A DNA stretch of 64,000 nucleotides, taken from the NCBI RefSeq assembly GCF_014652915.1, contig NZ_BMZS01000018.1:1-64000 (forward strand), written 5' to 3'. Numbering within the stretch: position 1 is the stretch's first letter; each line of letters starts with the position of its first letter. Position numbers and translations under genes: made by a program. Shown one piece after another: positions 24,417 through 34,794 of this stretch. Below the pieces are notes generated by a model, which was not told the origin of the DNA, did not search any database, and saw only the letters and a program-made list of their open reading frames with translations. This DNA is from Thalassobaculum fulvum. GTDB taxonomy: Bacteria > Pseudomonadota > Alphaproteobacteria > Thalassobaculales > Thalassobaculaceae.

Positions 24417-27400
24417 ATGACTTTCCGAATGGAAGGAATTCTCAAGCCGGAAACCGCTGGCTCCCGGAGCAATCGGCCGGCCCTTCGGAGCGTGCCCCCG
24501 GGGACACCCCCCGCATGCGCGCATGAGCCCCGGATGCCCGCGGAGACCACGATGACCGCAGCCTTCGTCCCGTCCCGCGCCGCCGCCCTGGTCGCCATCG
24601 ACGCACGGGTGCCGGCGGCCGACGCGATCGTCGCCGCCCTGGCCGCACCGGCCCGCATCGTGCGGATCGACCCGGAAAGCGACGGCCTGACGCAGCTCGT
24701 GGCGGCGGCGCGGGCGGCACCCGGCCGGCAGTTGGCGGTGATCTGCCACGGCGAGCCGGGGGCGCTCAATCTCGGTGCCCGACCGGTGACGGCGGCGACC
24801 CTGGCCGACCGGCGGGACGAAGTGGCGGTGCTGGGCGCCGCACTCGCCGGCGCGCCGATCGAGCTGTACGCCTGCCGGGCCGGGGCCGGCCCCGCCGGGC
24901 GGGCGCTGGTGGCGCTGCTGGCGGCGGCGACCGGCAGTGCGGTGGCGGCGGCGACCGGCGATGTTGGCGGCACGGCGCTCGGCGGGTCGTGGGTGCTCGA
25001 CGCCGGCCGTCCGGTGCCTCGGCCCGCCCTCGACGCCGCCGCGCTGGCCGGTCTGCCGGTGTTGCTGATCAACTGGAGCAATGCCGGCACCGGCGACTGG
25101 AACACCGGTGCCAACTGGGTCGGCGGCGTGGTGCCGTCCGGCATTCCCAACACCGGCGTGATCGACAATGGCGGCACCGCGCAGATCACCAGCGCCGCCC
25201 CCACCTGCAACGACATCACCGTCGGGAGCAGCAACGGCAATTCGGGCACGTTGCAGATCCTCAGCGGCGGCAGCCTGACGACCAACAACAGCAGCGCCAC
25301 CATTGGCAACTTCGCCGGCAGCACCGGAACCTTGCTGGTCGACGGCACCGGCACCTTCAACTCCGGCTCGTATGCAATCAGCGTCGGCAGCGCAGGGACG
25401 GGGACGCTTACGGTCTCGGCGGGCGGCACGGTCACCACGACTTCCGCCAACGGCGTGTTGGTCGGCAGCGTCAGTGGGTCCAGCGGCACCCTCAACATCG
25501 GCAGCGGCGGTGCCGCCGGTATCGTCAACGCCACCCGAGTGAACGGAGGGTCCGGCACCGCCACCCTCAACTTCAACCACACCGACGCCGGGTACGTCTT
25601 AAGCAAGGACGGCACCGGCACCGGCACCGGCGTTGTCATCACCGGGACGGCGGCGGTCAAACAGATCGGCACCGGCACCACCATCCTGATCGCCAACAAC
25701 ACCTACACCGGCGGCACCACGATCTCGGCCGGCACCCTGCAGGTCGGCAACGGCGGCACCGCCGGCTCGATCACCGGCAATGTCACCAACAACGCCACGC
25801 TCGCCTTCAACCGCTCCGACGCGCTGACCTTCTCCGGCGTGGTCTCCGGCACCGGCGCCCTGACCAAGTCCGGGGCCGGCACCCTGACGCTGTCCGGCGC
25901 CAACACCTACAGCGGCGGCACCACGGTGTCGGCCGGTACCCTCAAGCTGTCGGGCGGCAGCGCGCTGGCCGACGGCGGCAGCGTGTCGGTATCCGCCGGT
26001 GCGACCCTGGACCTCAACGGCACCACCGAGACGGTCGGGACGCTGTCCGGCGCCGGCGGCGTGGCGATCGGGTCCGGGGCCCTGACGGTCGCCCAGGGCG
26101 CTGATGCGACCTTCTCCGGCGTCATCTCCGGCACCGGCAGCCTGACGAAGACCGGCACCGGCGTGCTGACCCTGTCGGGCACCAACACGTACACCGGCAC
26201 CACCACGATCAGCGCGGGGACCGTCCGGCTCGCCGGCGGCAACGCCATCGCCGACAACGCCACCGTCGACGTGGCGACCGGCGCCACGCTCGACCTCAAC
26301 GGCACGACAGAGACCATCGGTTCGCTGACCGGCTCCGGCACCGTGACCATCGGCGCCGGTGCCGTCACCCTGACCAACGCCGGCGCCAGCTCGTTCACCG
26401 GCACGCTGTCCGGCACCGGCACGTTCAGCGTCGCCTCCGGCGTCACCCTCAAGGGCACCGGCACCTACTCCACCCCCGTCGAGATCCTGTCCGGCGGCAC
26501 CATCGCCCCCGGCAACAGCCCCGGCACCATCTCCACCGGCAATCTGACGCTGGCCAGCGGCTCGACCGCTGCCATGGAGATCAACGGCGCGACCGCCGGC
26601 ACCGGCCATGACCAGATCAATGTCACCGGCACGGTGACCATCAACAACGCCACCCTGACCACCAGCTTCGGCTACACCTCGTCGCTCGGCGACCGCTACG
26701 TCCTGATCAGCAACGACGGCGCCGACGCCGTCACCGGCAGCTTCAACGGCCTCTCGGAGGGCGCCACCTTCAGCGCGGGCGGCCGCTCCTACCGGATCAG
26801 CTATGCCGGCAACGACGGCAACGACGTCACCCTGACCGACATCGGCGAGGCCCCGGTTGCCGGCTTCGACGGCGCCGCCGCCGGCGCCGGCCCGGCCTCC
26901 GCCCTGCACCTGGTCGGCGGCACCGGCAACGAGACCTTCTTCGGCAGCGCCGGCGCCGACACCGTCTCGGCGCTCGCCGGCGACGACCAGGTCTATGCCG
27001 GCGGCGGCGCCGACCTCGCCTACGGCAACCAGGGCAACGACAGCCTGTGGGGCAATGCCGACGCCGACAGCCTGTTCGGCGGCCAGGACGGCGACCTGCT
27101 GTACGGCAACCAGGGATCCGACATCCTGTACGGCAACCTCGGTACCGACACGGTCTACGGCGGCCAGGACGCCGACACCGCCTATGGCGGCCAGGGCGAC
27201 GACATCCTGTACGGCAATCTCGGCGACGACCGGCTGTTCGGCAATCTCGGCGACGACGTGCTGTATGGCGGCCAGGGCGCCGACACGCTGTCGGGCGGCG
27301 CCGGCAACGACCTGCTGGTCGGCGGCCTCGGCGCCGACCGCATCGCCGTCGGCTCGGGCGACGGGGTCGACACCGTCAGCGGCTTCTCGACGACCGACGG

Positions 27401-27584
27401 CGACGTGATCGCGGTGGCGGCAAACGTCAACGGCACCGGCATCGCCTCCGCCGCCGACCTGCTGGGCCGCCTGAGCTCCGACACCGACGGCAATGCCGTC
27501 CTCGACCTCGGCTCCGGCAACACCCTCACCCTCATGGGGGTGCGGACCACGGAACTCTCCGCCACCGACTTCCTGGTGGTGTGA
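24417..27584 (+). CDS. Large secreted protein: DUF4347 + passenger-type beta-helix repeats + RTX repeats
   Basis: A 1055-aa protein. Residues about 50-205 match DUF4347 ([34 protein letters not shown]). Residues about 215-690 are Gly/Thr/Ser-rich beta-helix with several autotransporter-associated (PATR) repeats such as [20 protein letters not shown] and [19 protein letters not shown]. Residues about 835-985 hold degenerate RTX repeats ([35 protein letters not shown]). The C-terminus ends TDFLVV, with no autotransporter barrel, so type I secretion is likely. No exporter genes are in the window. ATGs at 24534 and 24552 are alternative starts. Probably an adhesin or matrix protein. Confidence 0.88.
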   Translation: MTFRMEGILKPETAGSRSNRPALRSVPPGTPPACAHEPRMPAETTMTAAFVPSRAAALVAIDARVPAADAIVAALAAPARIVRIDPESDGLTQLVAAARAAPGRQLAVICHGEPGALNLGARPVTAATLADRRDEVAVLGAALAGAPIELYACRAGAGPAGRALVALLAAATGSAVAAATGDVGGTALGGSWVLDAGRPVPRPALDAAALAGLPVLLINWSNAGTGDWNTGANWVGGVVPSGIPNTGVIDNGGTAQITSAAPTCNDITVGSSNGNSGTLQILSGGSLTTNNSSATIGNFAGSTGTLLVDGTGTFNSGSYAISVGSAGTGTLTVSAGGTVTTTSANGVLVGSVSGSSGTLNIGSGGAAGIVNATRVNGGSGTATLNFNHTDAGYVLSKDGTGTGTGVVITGTAAVKQIGTGTTILIANNTYTGGTTISAGTLQVGNGGTAGSITGNVTNNATLAFNRSDALTFSGVVSGTGALTKSGAGTLTLSGANTYSGGTTVSAGTLKLSGGSALADGGSVSVSAGATLDLNGTTETVGTLSGAGGVAIGSGALTVAQGADATFSGVISGTGSLTKTGTGVLTLSGTNTYTGTTTISAGTVRLAGGNAIADNATVDVATGATLDLNGTTETIGSLTGSGTVTIGAGAVTLTNAGASSFTGTLSGTGTFSVASGVTLKGTGTYSTPVEILSGGTIAPGNSPGTISTGNLTLASGSTAAMEINGATAGTGHDQINVTGTVTINNATLTTSFGYTSSLGDRYVLISNDGADAVTGSFNGLSEGATFSAGGRSYRISYAGNDGNDVTLTDIGEAPVAGFDGAAAGAGPASALHLVGGTGNETFFGSAGADTVSALAGDDQVYAGGGADLAYGNQGNDSLWGNADADSLFGGQDGDLLYGNQGSDILYGNLGTDTVYGGQDADTAYGGQGDDILYGNLGDDRLFGNLGDDVLYGGQGADTLSGGAGNDLLVGGLGADRIAVGSGDGVDTVSGFSTTDGDVIAVAANVNGTGIASAADLLGRLSSDTDGNAVLDLGSGNTLTLMGVRTTELSATDFLVV

Positions 27585-27621
27585 AGGCGGCCGGTGCGGC
27601 CGCCCACCGTTCCCTCCAGCT

Positions 27622-30600
27622 CTACGCCCGCGCCTCGCGCACGCCGTGGGTCAGCGGCTGCGGCAGCCGGCTGATCATCTCCTTCGGGACGATCTGCCAG
27701 AACTTGCCGACCTCGCGCTGCCAGTCCATCAGCATGCGTTCGGCATAGCGCGACTGGGTCTCCCGGACGTGTTCCGAGACCAGGCGCTTCAGCACGTCCT
27801 CCCAGTACTCGGTCTCGATCCGCTGGTAGACCACGCTCTCCGGGTTCACCCGGTGGCCGAAGCTGCCGTCGGCGTCGTACACGAAGGCCATGCCGCCGGT
27901 CATGCCGGCCGCGAAGTTGTCGCCGACCGAGCCCAGGATCACCGCGGTGCCGCCGGTCATGTACTCGCAGCCGTTCGAGCCGCAGCCCTCGACCACCGCC
28001 TCGGCGCCGGAGTTGCGCACGCAGAACCGTTCGCCGGCCTGGCCGGCGGCGAACAGCTTGCCGGCGGTCGCCCCGTACAGCACGGTGTTGCCGACGATGG
28101 TGTTCTCCTGGCTCGCGAACGCCGCCGCCATCTGCGGCCGGACCGCGATGGTGCCGCCGGACAGCCCCTTGCCGACGTAGTCGTTGGCGTCGCCGAACAC
28201 CTCGATCTTCAGCCCCTGCACCGCGAACGCGCCGAGGCTCTGGCCGGCCGAACCGCGCAGCCGGACGGTGATGTGGCCCGGCTGCAGCCCGGTCATGCCG
28301 TACTTGCGCACGAGCTTGGAGCTGAGCTTGGTGCCGATCGCCCGCTGGGTGTTGGCGATGTTGTAGGTGAACTGCATCTTCTCGCCGAGCTCGAACACCG
28401 GCTTGGCGTCCTTGATGATCTGGGCGTCCAGGGTCTCCGGGACCTCGTTGCGGCCCTCGACCGTGTTGTAGACCGGGAACCCGCCGGAGTCGGCGCGCAC
28501 CAGGATCGGGTTGAGGTCGAGGTCGTCGAGCGACGGGTCGCCGCGGCTGACCTGGGCCAGCAGGTCGGTGCGGCCGATGATCTCCCGCAGCGACCGGACG
28601 CCGAGCTCGGCCAGGATCTCGCGCACCTCCTCGGCGACGAACGAGAACAGGTTCACCACCTTCTCCGGCGTCCCTTCGAACTTGGCGCGCAGCGCCTCGT
28701 CCTGGGTGCACACGCCGACCGGGCAGGTGTTGGAGTGGCACTGCCGGACCATGATGCAGCCCATGGCCACCAGCGAGGCGGTGCCGAGGCCGTATTCCTC
28801 GGCGCCCAGCATGGCGGCGATCACCACGTCGCGGCCGGTCTTGATGCCGCCGTCGGTGCGCAGGGTCACGCTGTGCCGCAGCCGGTTCAGGGTCAGCACC
28901 TGGTGCACCTCGGACAGCCCCATCTCCCAGGGGATGCCGGCGTACTTGATCGAGGTCTGCGGGCTCGCGCCGGTGCCGCCGCCGTGGCCGGAGATCAGGA
29001 TGGTGTCGGCCTTCGCCTTGGCGACGCCGGCGGCGATCGTGCCGATGCCGGTCGACGCCACCAGCTTCACGCAGACCCGGGCCTCCGGGTTGATCTGCTT
29101 GAGGTCGTAGATCAGCTGGGCGAGGTCCTCGATCGAGTAGATGTCGTGGTGCGGCGGCGGCGAGATCAGGGTCACGCCGGGCGTGGCGTGGCGCAGCCGC
29201 GCGATCAGGCCGTTGACCTTGATGCCGGGCAGCTGGCCGCCCTCGCCGGGCTTGGCGCCCTGGGCGATCTTGATCTCGATCTCGCGGCAGTTGTTCAGGT
29301 ACTCGGCGGTCACGCCGAAGCGGCCCGACGCCACCTGCTTGATCGCCGACGAGGCGTTGTCGCCGTTCGGCCGCGGCCGGAACCGTGCCGGGTCCTCACC
29401 GCCCTCGCCGGAGTCGGACTTCGCGCCGATCCGGTTCATGGCGATCGACAGGGTCTCGTGCGCCTCCGGGCTGAGCGCGCCGAGCGAGATGCCGGGCGCA
29501 ATCAGCCGGCGCCGGATGTCGGTGATAGACTCGACGTCGTCGAGCGGAACCGGCGCATCCTTGGCCTTGAAGCGCAGCAGGTCGCGCAGGTTGACCGGCG
29601 GCTGGGCGTACACGCCCTCGGCGTAGCGCTTGTAGAGGTGGTAGCTGTCGCTCTCCACCGCGCGCTGCAGGGCGTGGATCATCGGGCCGTCGAAAGCGTG
29701 CCGCTCGCCGTTCCGGCGGTAGCGGTACACGCCGCCGACCGGCAGCGGCACCACCGCCTCGTCATAGGCCTTGGCGTGCATCCGCAGGACCTTCTGCTGG
29801 ATGCCGGAAAGGCCGAGGCCGGAGATCCGCGAGTTCATGCCCGGGAAGAACCGGGCGACCAGCGCGCGGCTGAGCCCGACGGCCTCGAAGTTGTAGCCGC
29901 CGCGATACGACGACAGGACCGAGATGCCCATCTTGGACATGATCTTCAGCAGGCCGTCCTGGATCGCCTTCTTGTACTTGCCGAGCGCGTCCTCGAGGCT
30001 TAGCTCGCCGAACAGCCCGCGGGCCTGGCGGTCGGCGATCGCCTCCTGCGCCAGGTACGGGTTCACGGTGGTCGCCCCCACCCCGATCAGCACCGCGAAA
30101 TAGTGAACGTCCAGGCACTCGCCGCAGCGCACGTTGACCGAGGTGAAGGTGCGGAGCTGCTGGCGCACCAGGTGGCTGTGCACCGCGCCGGCGGCCAGGA
30201 TCATCGGCAGGCCGACCCGGTCCGCCGAGGTCGCCATGTCGGACAGGATGACGTGGGTGCAGCCGCCGCGGACCGCGTCCTCCGCCTCCCGCTGGATCCG
30301 CTCGATCGCCTCCTCCAGGGCGCTCGGACCGCCGTCGCCCGGGAAGGTGCAGTCGATCTCCGCCGCCGTGTCACCCATGTAGTCGCGCATGGCGTGGAAC
30401 TCGGCGTTGGTCAGCACCGGGCTCTCGAGCAGCAGGTGGTCGCACTGCTCGGAATCCTCGTCGAGGATGTTGCCGAGGTTGCCGAGCCGGGTCCGCAGGG
30501 TCATCACCCGGCGCTCGCGCAGGCTGTCGATCGGCGGGTTGGTGACCTGGCTGAAGTTCTGCCGGAAGAAGTGGTGCAGGCCGCGGTACTTGTCCGACAG

Positions 30601-32163
30601 CACCGCGATCGGGGTGTCGTCGCCCATCGAGCCGACTGCTTCCTTGCCGGTCTCGGCCATCGGCTGGAGGATCAGTTCCATGTCCTCGAGGGTCCAGCCG
30701 GCGACCACCTGGCGGCGCCGCAGCTCCTCGCGCGAGAACTGCGGCTTCTCCTCGTGGTCCGGATGGATGATGTCGTCGATGACCGTGCTTTCCCTGATCC
30801 ACTCGCCGTAGGGCTTGCGGGCCGCCAGCAGGTCCTTGAGCTCGCCGTCGTGGTACATCCGGCCCTCGACCAGGTCGACGCCGATCATCTCGCCGGGATC
30901 GAGCCGGCCCTTCTCCAGGACGTTCGCCTCGTCGACCCGCACCATGCCGGTCTCCGAGCCGGCGATCAGCAGGCCGTTGTTGGTGACCGTGTAGCGCATC
31001 GGCCGCAGGCCGTTGCGGTCCATGCCGCCGAGCACCCAGCGTCCGCCATAGGCGGCGATCGCCGCCGGGCCGTCCCACGGCTCCATGACCGCGTTGGCGT
31101 AGGCGTACATGTCGCGCCAGGCCTGCGGGGTCAGGCCGTCCTCGGTCCAGGCCTCGGGGATGCACATGGTCTTGACCATGGGCAGCTCGCGCCCGGCCCG
31201 CACCATCAGCTCGAACACCGCGTCGAGCGCCGCGGAGTCCGAGGAACCGGCCTGCACCACCGGCTTCAGATCCTCGATCTGGTCGCCGAAGACCTCGTGC
31301 GCCATCCGGGTCTCGTGGCTGGCCATCCAGTTGATGTTGCCGCGGACCGTGTTGATCTCGCCGTTGTGTGCCAGCACCCGGAACGGCTGGGCCAGCCGCC
31401 AGGTCGGGAAGGTGTTGGTCGAGTAGCGCTGGTGATAGATCGCGAAGTTCGAGACGAAGCGCTCGTCGGTGAGGTCCGGATAGAACGACGCCACCTGTTC
31501 GGCCAGGAACATGCCCTTGTAGATGATCGACCGGCACGACAGCGAGCACAGGTAGAAGTCGGTGATGTGCTCGGCCAGGGCCGCCTTCTCGATGCGGCGC
31601 CGGATGATGTAGAGGTCGCGCTCGAACTCCGCCTCCGACTTGCCGGTCGGGGCCGAGAACATGATCTGCTCGATCTCGGGGCGGGTGGCGTTCGCCTTCT
31701 CGCCGATCACCTCGATGTCGACCGGCACCTGGCGCCAGCCGTAGACGAAGCAGCCGAACTTCAGGATCTCGGACTCGACGATGATCCGGCAGCGTTCCTG
31801 GGCCGCCAGGTCGGTGCGCGGCAGGAACACCATGCCGACCGCCATGCGCCCCTCGTTCAGGGTATGGCCGGTGTGCTCGATGTGCTCCTGGAAGAAGTCG
31901 AGCGGGATCTGCAGGTGGATGCCGGCGCCGTCGCCGGTCTTGCCGTCGGCGTCGACCGCCCCGCGGTGCCAGATCGCCTGCAGCGCGGCGATCGCCGAGG
32001 TCACCACCTCGCGGCGCGGCTTGCCGTCGATCGAGGCGACGAAGCCGACGCCGCAGGATTCGTGCTCCAGCGCCGGGTCGTAGGCATGCGCCGCCTGCAG
32101 CCGGGTGGCGTTCGCCCGCCAGGCCTGCACGAACTGCTCACCGGACTCACGGATCTCGGTCAT
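27622..32163 (-). CDS. gltB: Glutamate synthase (NADPH) large subunit
   Basis: A 1513-aa alpha subunit that converts glutamine and 2-oxoglutarate to two glutamates together with GltD. A propeptide of about 36 residues precedes the N-terminal nucleophile Cys37 in HESCGVGFVA of the class II amidotransferase. The FMN/synthase domain includes SPPPHHDIYSIEDLAQLIYD and GGGTGASPQTSIKYAGIPWE. The 3Fe-4S Cys cluster is MVRQCHSNTCPVGVCTQ. The C-terminal GXGXG beta-helix is also visible. Length matches the bacterial enzyme. GAAGGA precedes the ATG. It follows gltD by 37 bases, so the two form an operon. Confidence 0.97.
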   Translation of the reverse strand: MTEIRESGEQFVQAWRANATRLQAAHAYDPALEHESCGVGFVASIDGKPRREVVTSAIAALQAIWHRGAVDADGKTGDGAGIHLQIPLDFFQEHIEHTGHTLNEGRMAVGMVFLPRTDLAAQERCRIIVESEILKFGCFVYGWRQVPVDIEVIGEKANATRPEIEQIMFSAPTGKSEAEFERDLYIIRRRIEKAALAEHITDFYLCSLSCRSIIYKGMFLAEQVASFYPDLTDERFVSNFAIYHQRYSTNTFPTWRLAQPFRVLAHNGEINTVRGNINWMASHETRMAHEVFGDQIEDLKPVVQAGSSDSAALDAVFELMVRAGRELPMVKTMCIPEAWTEDGLTPQAWRDMYAYANAVMEPWDGPAAIAAYGGRWVLGGMDRNGLRPMRYTVTNNGLLIAGSETGMVRVDEANVLEKGRLDPGEMIGVDLVEGRMYHDGELKDLLAARKPYGEWIRESTVIDDIIHPDHEEKPQFSREELRRRQVVAGWTLEDMELILQPMAETGKEAVGSMGDDTPIAVLSDKYRGLHHFFRQNFSQVTNPPIDSLRERRVMTLRTRLGNLGNILDEDSEQCDHLLLESPVLTNAEFHAMRDYMGDTAAEIDCTFPGDGGPSALEEAIERIQREAEDAVRGGCTHVILSDMATSADRVGLPMILAAGAVHSHLVRQQLRTFTSVNVRCGECLDVHYFAVLIGVGATTVNPYLAQEAIADRQARGLFGELSLEDALGKYKKAIQDGLLKIMSKMGISVLSSYRGGYNFEAVGLSRALVARFFPGMNSRISGLGLSGIQQKVLRMHAKAYDEAVVPLPVGGVYRYRRNGERHAFDGPMIHALQRAVESDSYHLYKRYAEGVYAQPPVNLRDLLRFKAKDAPVPLDDVESITDIRRRLIAPGISLGALSPEAHETLSIAMNRIGAKSDSGEGGEDPARFRPRPNGDNASSAIKQVASGRFGVTAEYLNNCREIEIKIAQGAKPGEGGQLPGIKVNGLIARLRHATPGVTLISPPPHHDIYSIEDLAQLIYDLKQINPEARVCVKLVASTGIGTIAAGVAKAKADTILISGHGGGTGASPQTSIKYAGIPWEMGLSEVHQVLTLNRLRHSVTLRTDGGIKTGRDVVIAAMLGAEEYGLGTASLVAMGCIMVRQCHSNTCPVGVCTQDEALRAKFEGTPEKVVNLFSFVAEEVREILAELGVRSLREIIGRTDLLAQVSRGDPSLDDLDLNPILVRADSGGFPVYNTVEGRNEVPETLDAQIIKDAKPVFELGEKMQFTYNIANTQRAIGTKLSSKLVRKYGMTGLQPGHITVRLRGSAGQSLGAFAVQGLKIEVFGDANDYVGKGLSGGTIAVRPQMAAAFASQENTIVGNTVLYGATAGKLFAAGQAGERFCVRNSGAEAVVEGCGSNGCEYMTGGTAVILGSVGDNFAAGMTGGMAFVYDADGSFGHRVNPESVVYQRIETEYWEDVLKRLVSEHVRETQSRYAERMLMDWQREVGKFWQIVPKEMISRLPQPLTHGVREARA

Positions 32164-32200
32164 GGCGCGGTTCCTTCTCTGACCTCTGGTGCGGGCGGGC

Positions 32201-33643
32201 TCAGGCGGCGTCGCGGGCGTCGCCCGCGGCCTTGGCCGAAAGGTAGTCGTGGATGCGGTCGGCGGCGTCGCGGCCGTCGCGCACCGCCCACACAACCAGC
32301 GAGGCGCCGCGCACGATGTCGCCGGCGGCGAACACCCCGTCGAGGTTGGTCATCATGGTTCGGAAGTCGATCCGCACGGTGCCCCAGCGGCTGACCTCGA
32401 GTTCCTTGACGCCGAACAGCGCCGGCAGGTCCTCGGGGTCGAAGCCGAGCGCGGTGATCGCCATGTCGCAGTCGACCACGTAGCTGGAATCCTCGATCAC
32501 CTGCGGGGTCTGGCGGCCGGTGGCGTCCGGCACGCCGAGCCGAATGCGCTGGCAGCGCACGCCGGTGACGCGGCCGTCGCCGACGAACGCCTCCGGCGCC
32601 GACAGCCACTGGAAGTCGACGCCCTCGTCCTCGGCGTTGGCGACCTCGCGCTGCGAGCCCGGCATGTTGGCGCGGTCGCGCCGGTACAGGCAGGCGACGG
32701 ATGCCGCCCCCTGGCGCACGGCGGTGCGCACGCAGTCCATCGCGGTGTCGCCGCCGCCGATCACCACCACGCGCTTGCCGTTGGCGTTCAGGGTGCCGTC
32801 GTCGAACGCCGGCACGTCGTCGCCCAGGCCCTTGCGGTTCGACGCCGTCAGGTAGTCGAGCGCCGGAAAGATGCCGTCGAGGCCGACCCCCGGGCACTTG
32901 ATGTCGCGCGCCTTGTAGACGCCGGTGGCGATCAGCACCGCGTCGTGGCGGGCCCGCAGGTCGTCGAGCGAGACGGTGGTGCCGATGTCGGTGTTCGGGT
33001 GGTAGACGACCCCGCCGTCGGCCAGCAGGGCGCTGCGGCGCTCCACCACCTCCTTCTCCAGCTTGAAGTTCGGGATGCCGTAGATCAGCAGGCCGCCCAT
33101 GCGGTCGTAGCGGTCGTAGACGTGGACCTGGTAGCCGCGCTTGCGCAGCTGCTCGGCGGCCGCCAGCCCGGCCGGTCCGCCGCCGATCACCGCCACCGAC
33201 TGCTCGCGCTCGCGCGGCGGCACCACCGGCTTGACCCAGCCGTTCGCGAAGGCGGTCTCGGTGATGTACTTCTCGACCGAGCCGATGGTCACCGACTCGA
33301 AGCCCTTCTCGATGACGCAGTTGCCTTCGCACAGCCGGTCCTGCGGGCAGATCCGCCCGCAGATCTCCGGGAAGTTGTTGGTCGCGCTGGAGACCTCGTA
33401 GGCCTCCTCCAGGCGCCCCTCGGCGGTCAGCATCAGCCAGTCGGGGATGTTGTTGTGCAGCGGGCAGTGGACCTGGCAGAACGGCACGCCGCATTGCGAG
33501 CACCGGCCGGCCTGCTGCTGCGCGCCGGCGGCGTCGAACTCCTCGTAGATCTCGCCGAAATCGGTCGCGCGCTCCTCGGCCGGACGCTTGGTCGGCATGC
33601 GCTTGGCGGTGCCCACGAACTTCAGCATGCGGTCGGTCGTCAC
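32201..33643 (-). CDS. gltD: Glutamate synthase (NADPH) small subunit
   Basis: A 480-aa flavoprotein that passes electrons from NADPH to GltB. It has the N-terminal Cys-rich iron-sulfur region CSQCGVPFCQVHCPLHNNIP and a second Cys group CGRICPQDRLCEGNC. The FAD motif is VAVIGGGPAGLAAAEQLR and the NADPH motif VVVIGGGDTAMDCVRTA. The GTG start at 33643 is chosen because GGAGGA lies 5 bases upstream; an internal ATG would shorten it by five residues. It is the first gene of a gltD-gltB operon. Confidence 0.96.
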   Translation of the reverse strand: MTTDRMLKFVGTAKRMPTKRPAEERATDFGEIYEEFDAAGAQQQAGRCSQCGVPFCQVHCPLHNNIPDWLMLTAEGRLEEAYEVSSATNNFPEICGRICPQDRLCEGNCVIEKGFESVTIGSVEKYITETAFANGWVKPVVPPREREQSVAVIGGGPAGLAAAEQLRKRGYQVHVYDRYDRMGGLLIYGIPNFKLEKEVVERRSALLADGGVVYHPNTDIGTTVSLDDLRARHDAVLIATGVYKARDIKCPGVGLDGIFPALDYLTASNRKGLGDDVPAFDDGTLNANGKRVVVIGGGDTAMDCVRTAVRQGAASVACLYRRDRANMPGSQREVANAEDEGVDFQWLSAPEAFVGDGRVTGVRCQRIRLGVPDATGRQTPQVIEDSSYVVDCDMAITALGFDPEDLPALFGVKELEVSRWGTVRIDFRTMMTNLDGVFAAGDIVRGASLVVWAVRDGRDAADRIHDYLSAKAAGDARDAA

Positions 33644-33743
33644 GGCAGTCCTCCCTGGTCCCGACCGTTCCTTGGAGCCGAGCGGCGGTCGGGGACCGCC
33701 TCTATACACAAACCGTCGCCTCGGCGGAAGCATGATTGCGAAT

Positions 33744-33767
33744 ATTAGGTCAATTATGTTGACTAAT
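33744..33767. promoter_or_regulatory. AT-rich inverted repeat before gltD
   Basis: ATTAG(G)TCAA-TTATG-TTGACTAAT: a 9-bp inverted repeat interrupted by one extra G, in the AT-rich centre of the 299-base region between divergent gltD and uppP. It is about 100 bases upstream of gltD, which suits an activator site. No NtrC consensus was seen nearby. Confidence 0.45.
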
Positions 33768-33834
33768 TCCGTCCCGACACCGCTCCCGTTCCGGCCCGTC
33801 GCAATGGCGCCCTCACCGGGTCACGCATATTAGT

Positions 33835-33850
33835 ATCGTATTGCGACGAT
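33835..33850. promoter_or_regulatory. Dyad ATCGT-N6-ACGAT in the gltD-uppP gap
   Basis: A perfect 5-bp dyad within AT-rich DNA, 93 bases before the uppP start. It is short and might be chance. It is listed because it lies in the only AT-rich promoter region of several kilobases. Confidence 0.35.
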
Positions 33851-33942
33851 TTTACCGCCTGTCCTGTACGATGCCGAATGACTAATGTTTCCGGCCGTCT
33901 ACCGGGGAGTCGCGGCGACCCCCACGACCGGGAGCGTCTCTC

Positions 33943-34743
33943 GTGACTGTCGAACAGCTGATCGTCCTGGCCGTCGTCCAGGGCATCACCGAGTTTCTGC
34001 CGATCAGTTCCTCGGCCCACCTGATCCTGGTGCCCTACGTCACCGGCGCCGCCGACCAGGGGCCCCTGATAGACGTGGCGGTGCATGTCGGCACTCTCGG
34101 TGCCGTCATCCTGTATCTCTGGCGCGACGTGATCCGCATGCTGGCGGGGCTGGGACGGGCGCTGCGCGGACGTGCCGACCCCGGGGCCCGGCTGGCGCTG
34201 CAGCTGGTGGTCGGCACCCTGCCGCTGGTGGCCGCCGGCTACCTGGACTCGCGCTATCTCGGCGACACTCTGCGGTCGGTCGAGGTGATCGCCTGGGCCA
34301 CGCTCGGCTTCGGCATCCTGCTGTGGGTGGTCGACCGTTCCGGCATGACGGTCCGCCGGATCGAGCACCTGGGCTACGGCGGCGCCCTGTTCATCGGCTT
34401 CTCGCAGGTCCTGGCGCTGATCCCGGGCACCAGCCGCTCCGGCATCACCATGACCGCCGCCCGCCTGCTCGGCTTCGAGCGGGCCGAGGCCGCACGGTTC
34501 TCGATGCTGCTCGCGATCCCCGCGATCGTCGCGGCCGGCTCGCTCGCCGGCTACGACCTGTACAAGACCGGCGACGCGCAGTTGACCGCCGACGCCTTCG
34601 TCGCCGGCGGACTGGCGCTGATCACCGCCCTGATCGCGATCGTCGCGATGATGGGCTGGCTGCGACGCGCCAGCTTCCTGCCGTTCGTGCTGTACCGGAT
34701 CGCCCTCGGCGGCGCGCTGCTGGCCTGGATCTATATGGGCTGA
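33943..34743 (+). CDS. uppP: Undecaprenyl-diphosphatase
   Basis: A 266-aa integral membrane phosphatase that recycles undecaprenyl diphosphate for peptidoglycan and LPS synthesis. It may also confer bacitracin resistance. Both family signatures are intact: VVQGITEFLPISSSAHL near the N-terminus and LIPGTSRSGITMTAARLLG in the middle. About eight transmembrane helices are evident. It starts at GTG after GGGAGCG. It stands alone, divergent from gltD. Confidence 0.96.
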   Translation: MTVEQLIVLAVVQGITEFLPISSSAHLILVPYVTGAADQGPLIDVAVHVGTLGAVILYLWRDVIRMLAGLGRALRGRADPGARLALQLVVGTLPLVAAGYLDSRYLGDTLRSVEVIAWATLGFGILLWVVDRSGMTVRRIEHLGYGGALFIGFSQVLALIPGTSRSGITMTAARLLGFERAEAARFSMLLAIPAIVAAGSLAGYDLYKTGDAQLTADAFVAGGLALITALIAIVAMMGWLRRASFLPFVLYRIALGGALLAWIYMG

Positions 34744-34794
34744 CCGGCGCTTCCGGGTCGGACCGGGCGCGGCGGGACCGGTCGAGGCCGAAGG

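Noticed and set aside
30103-32394. A 763-codon rightward frame opposite gltB
   Set aside because: Antisense to glutamate synthase, with no motif or plausible ribosome-binding site.
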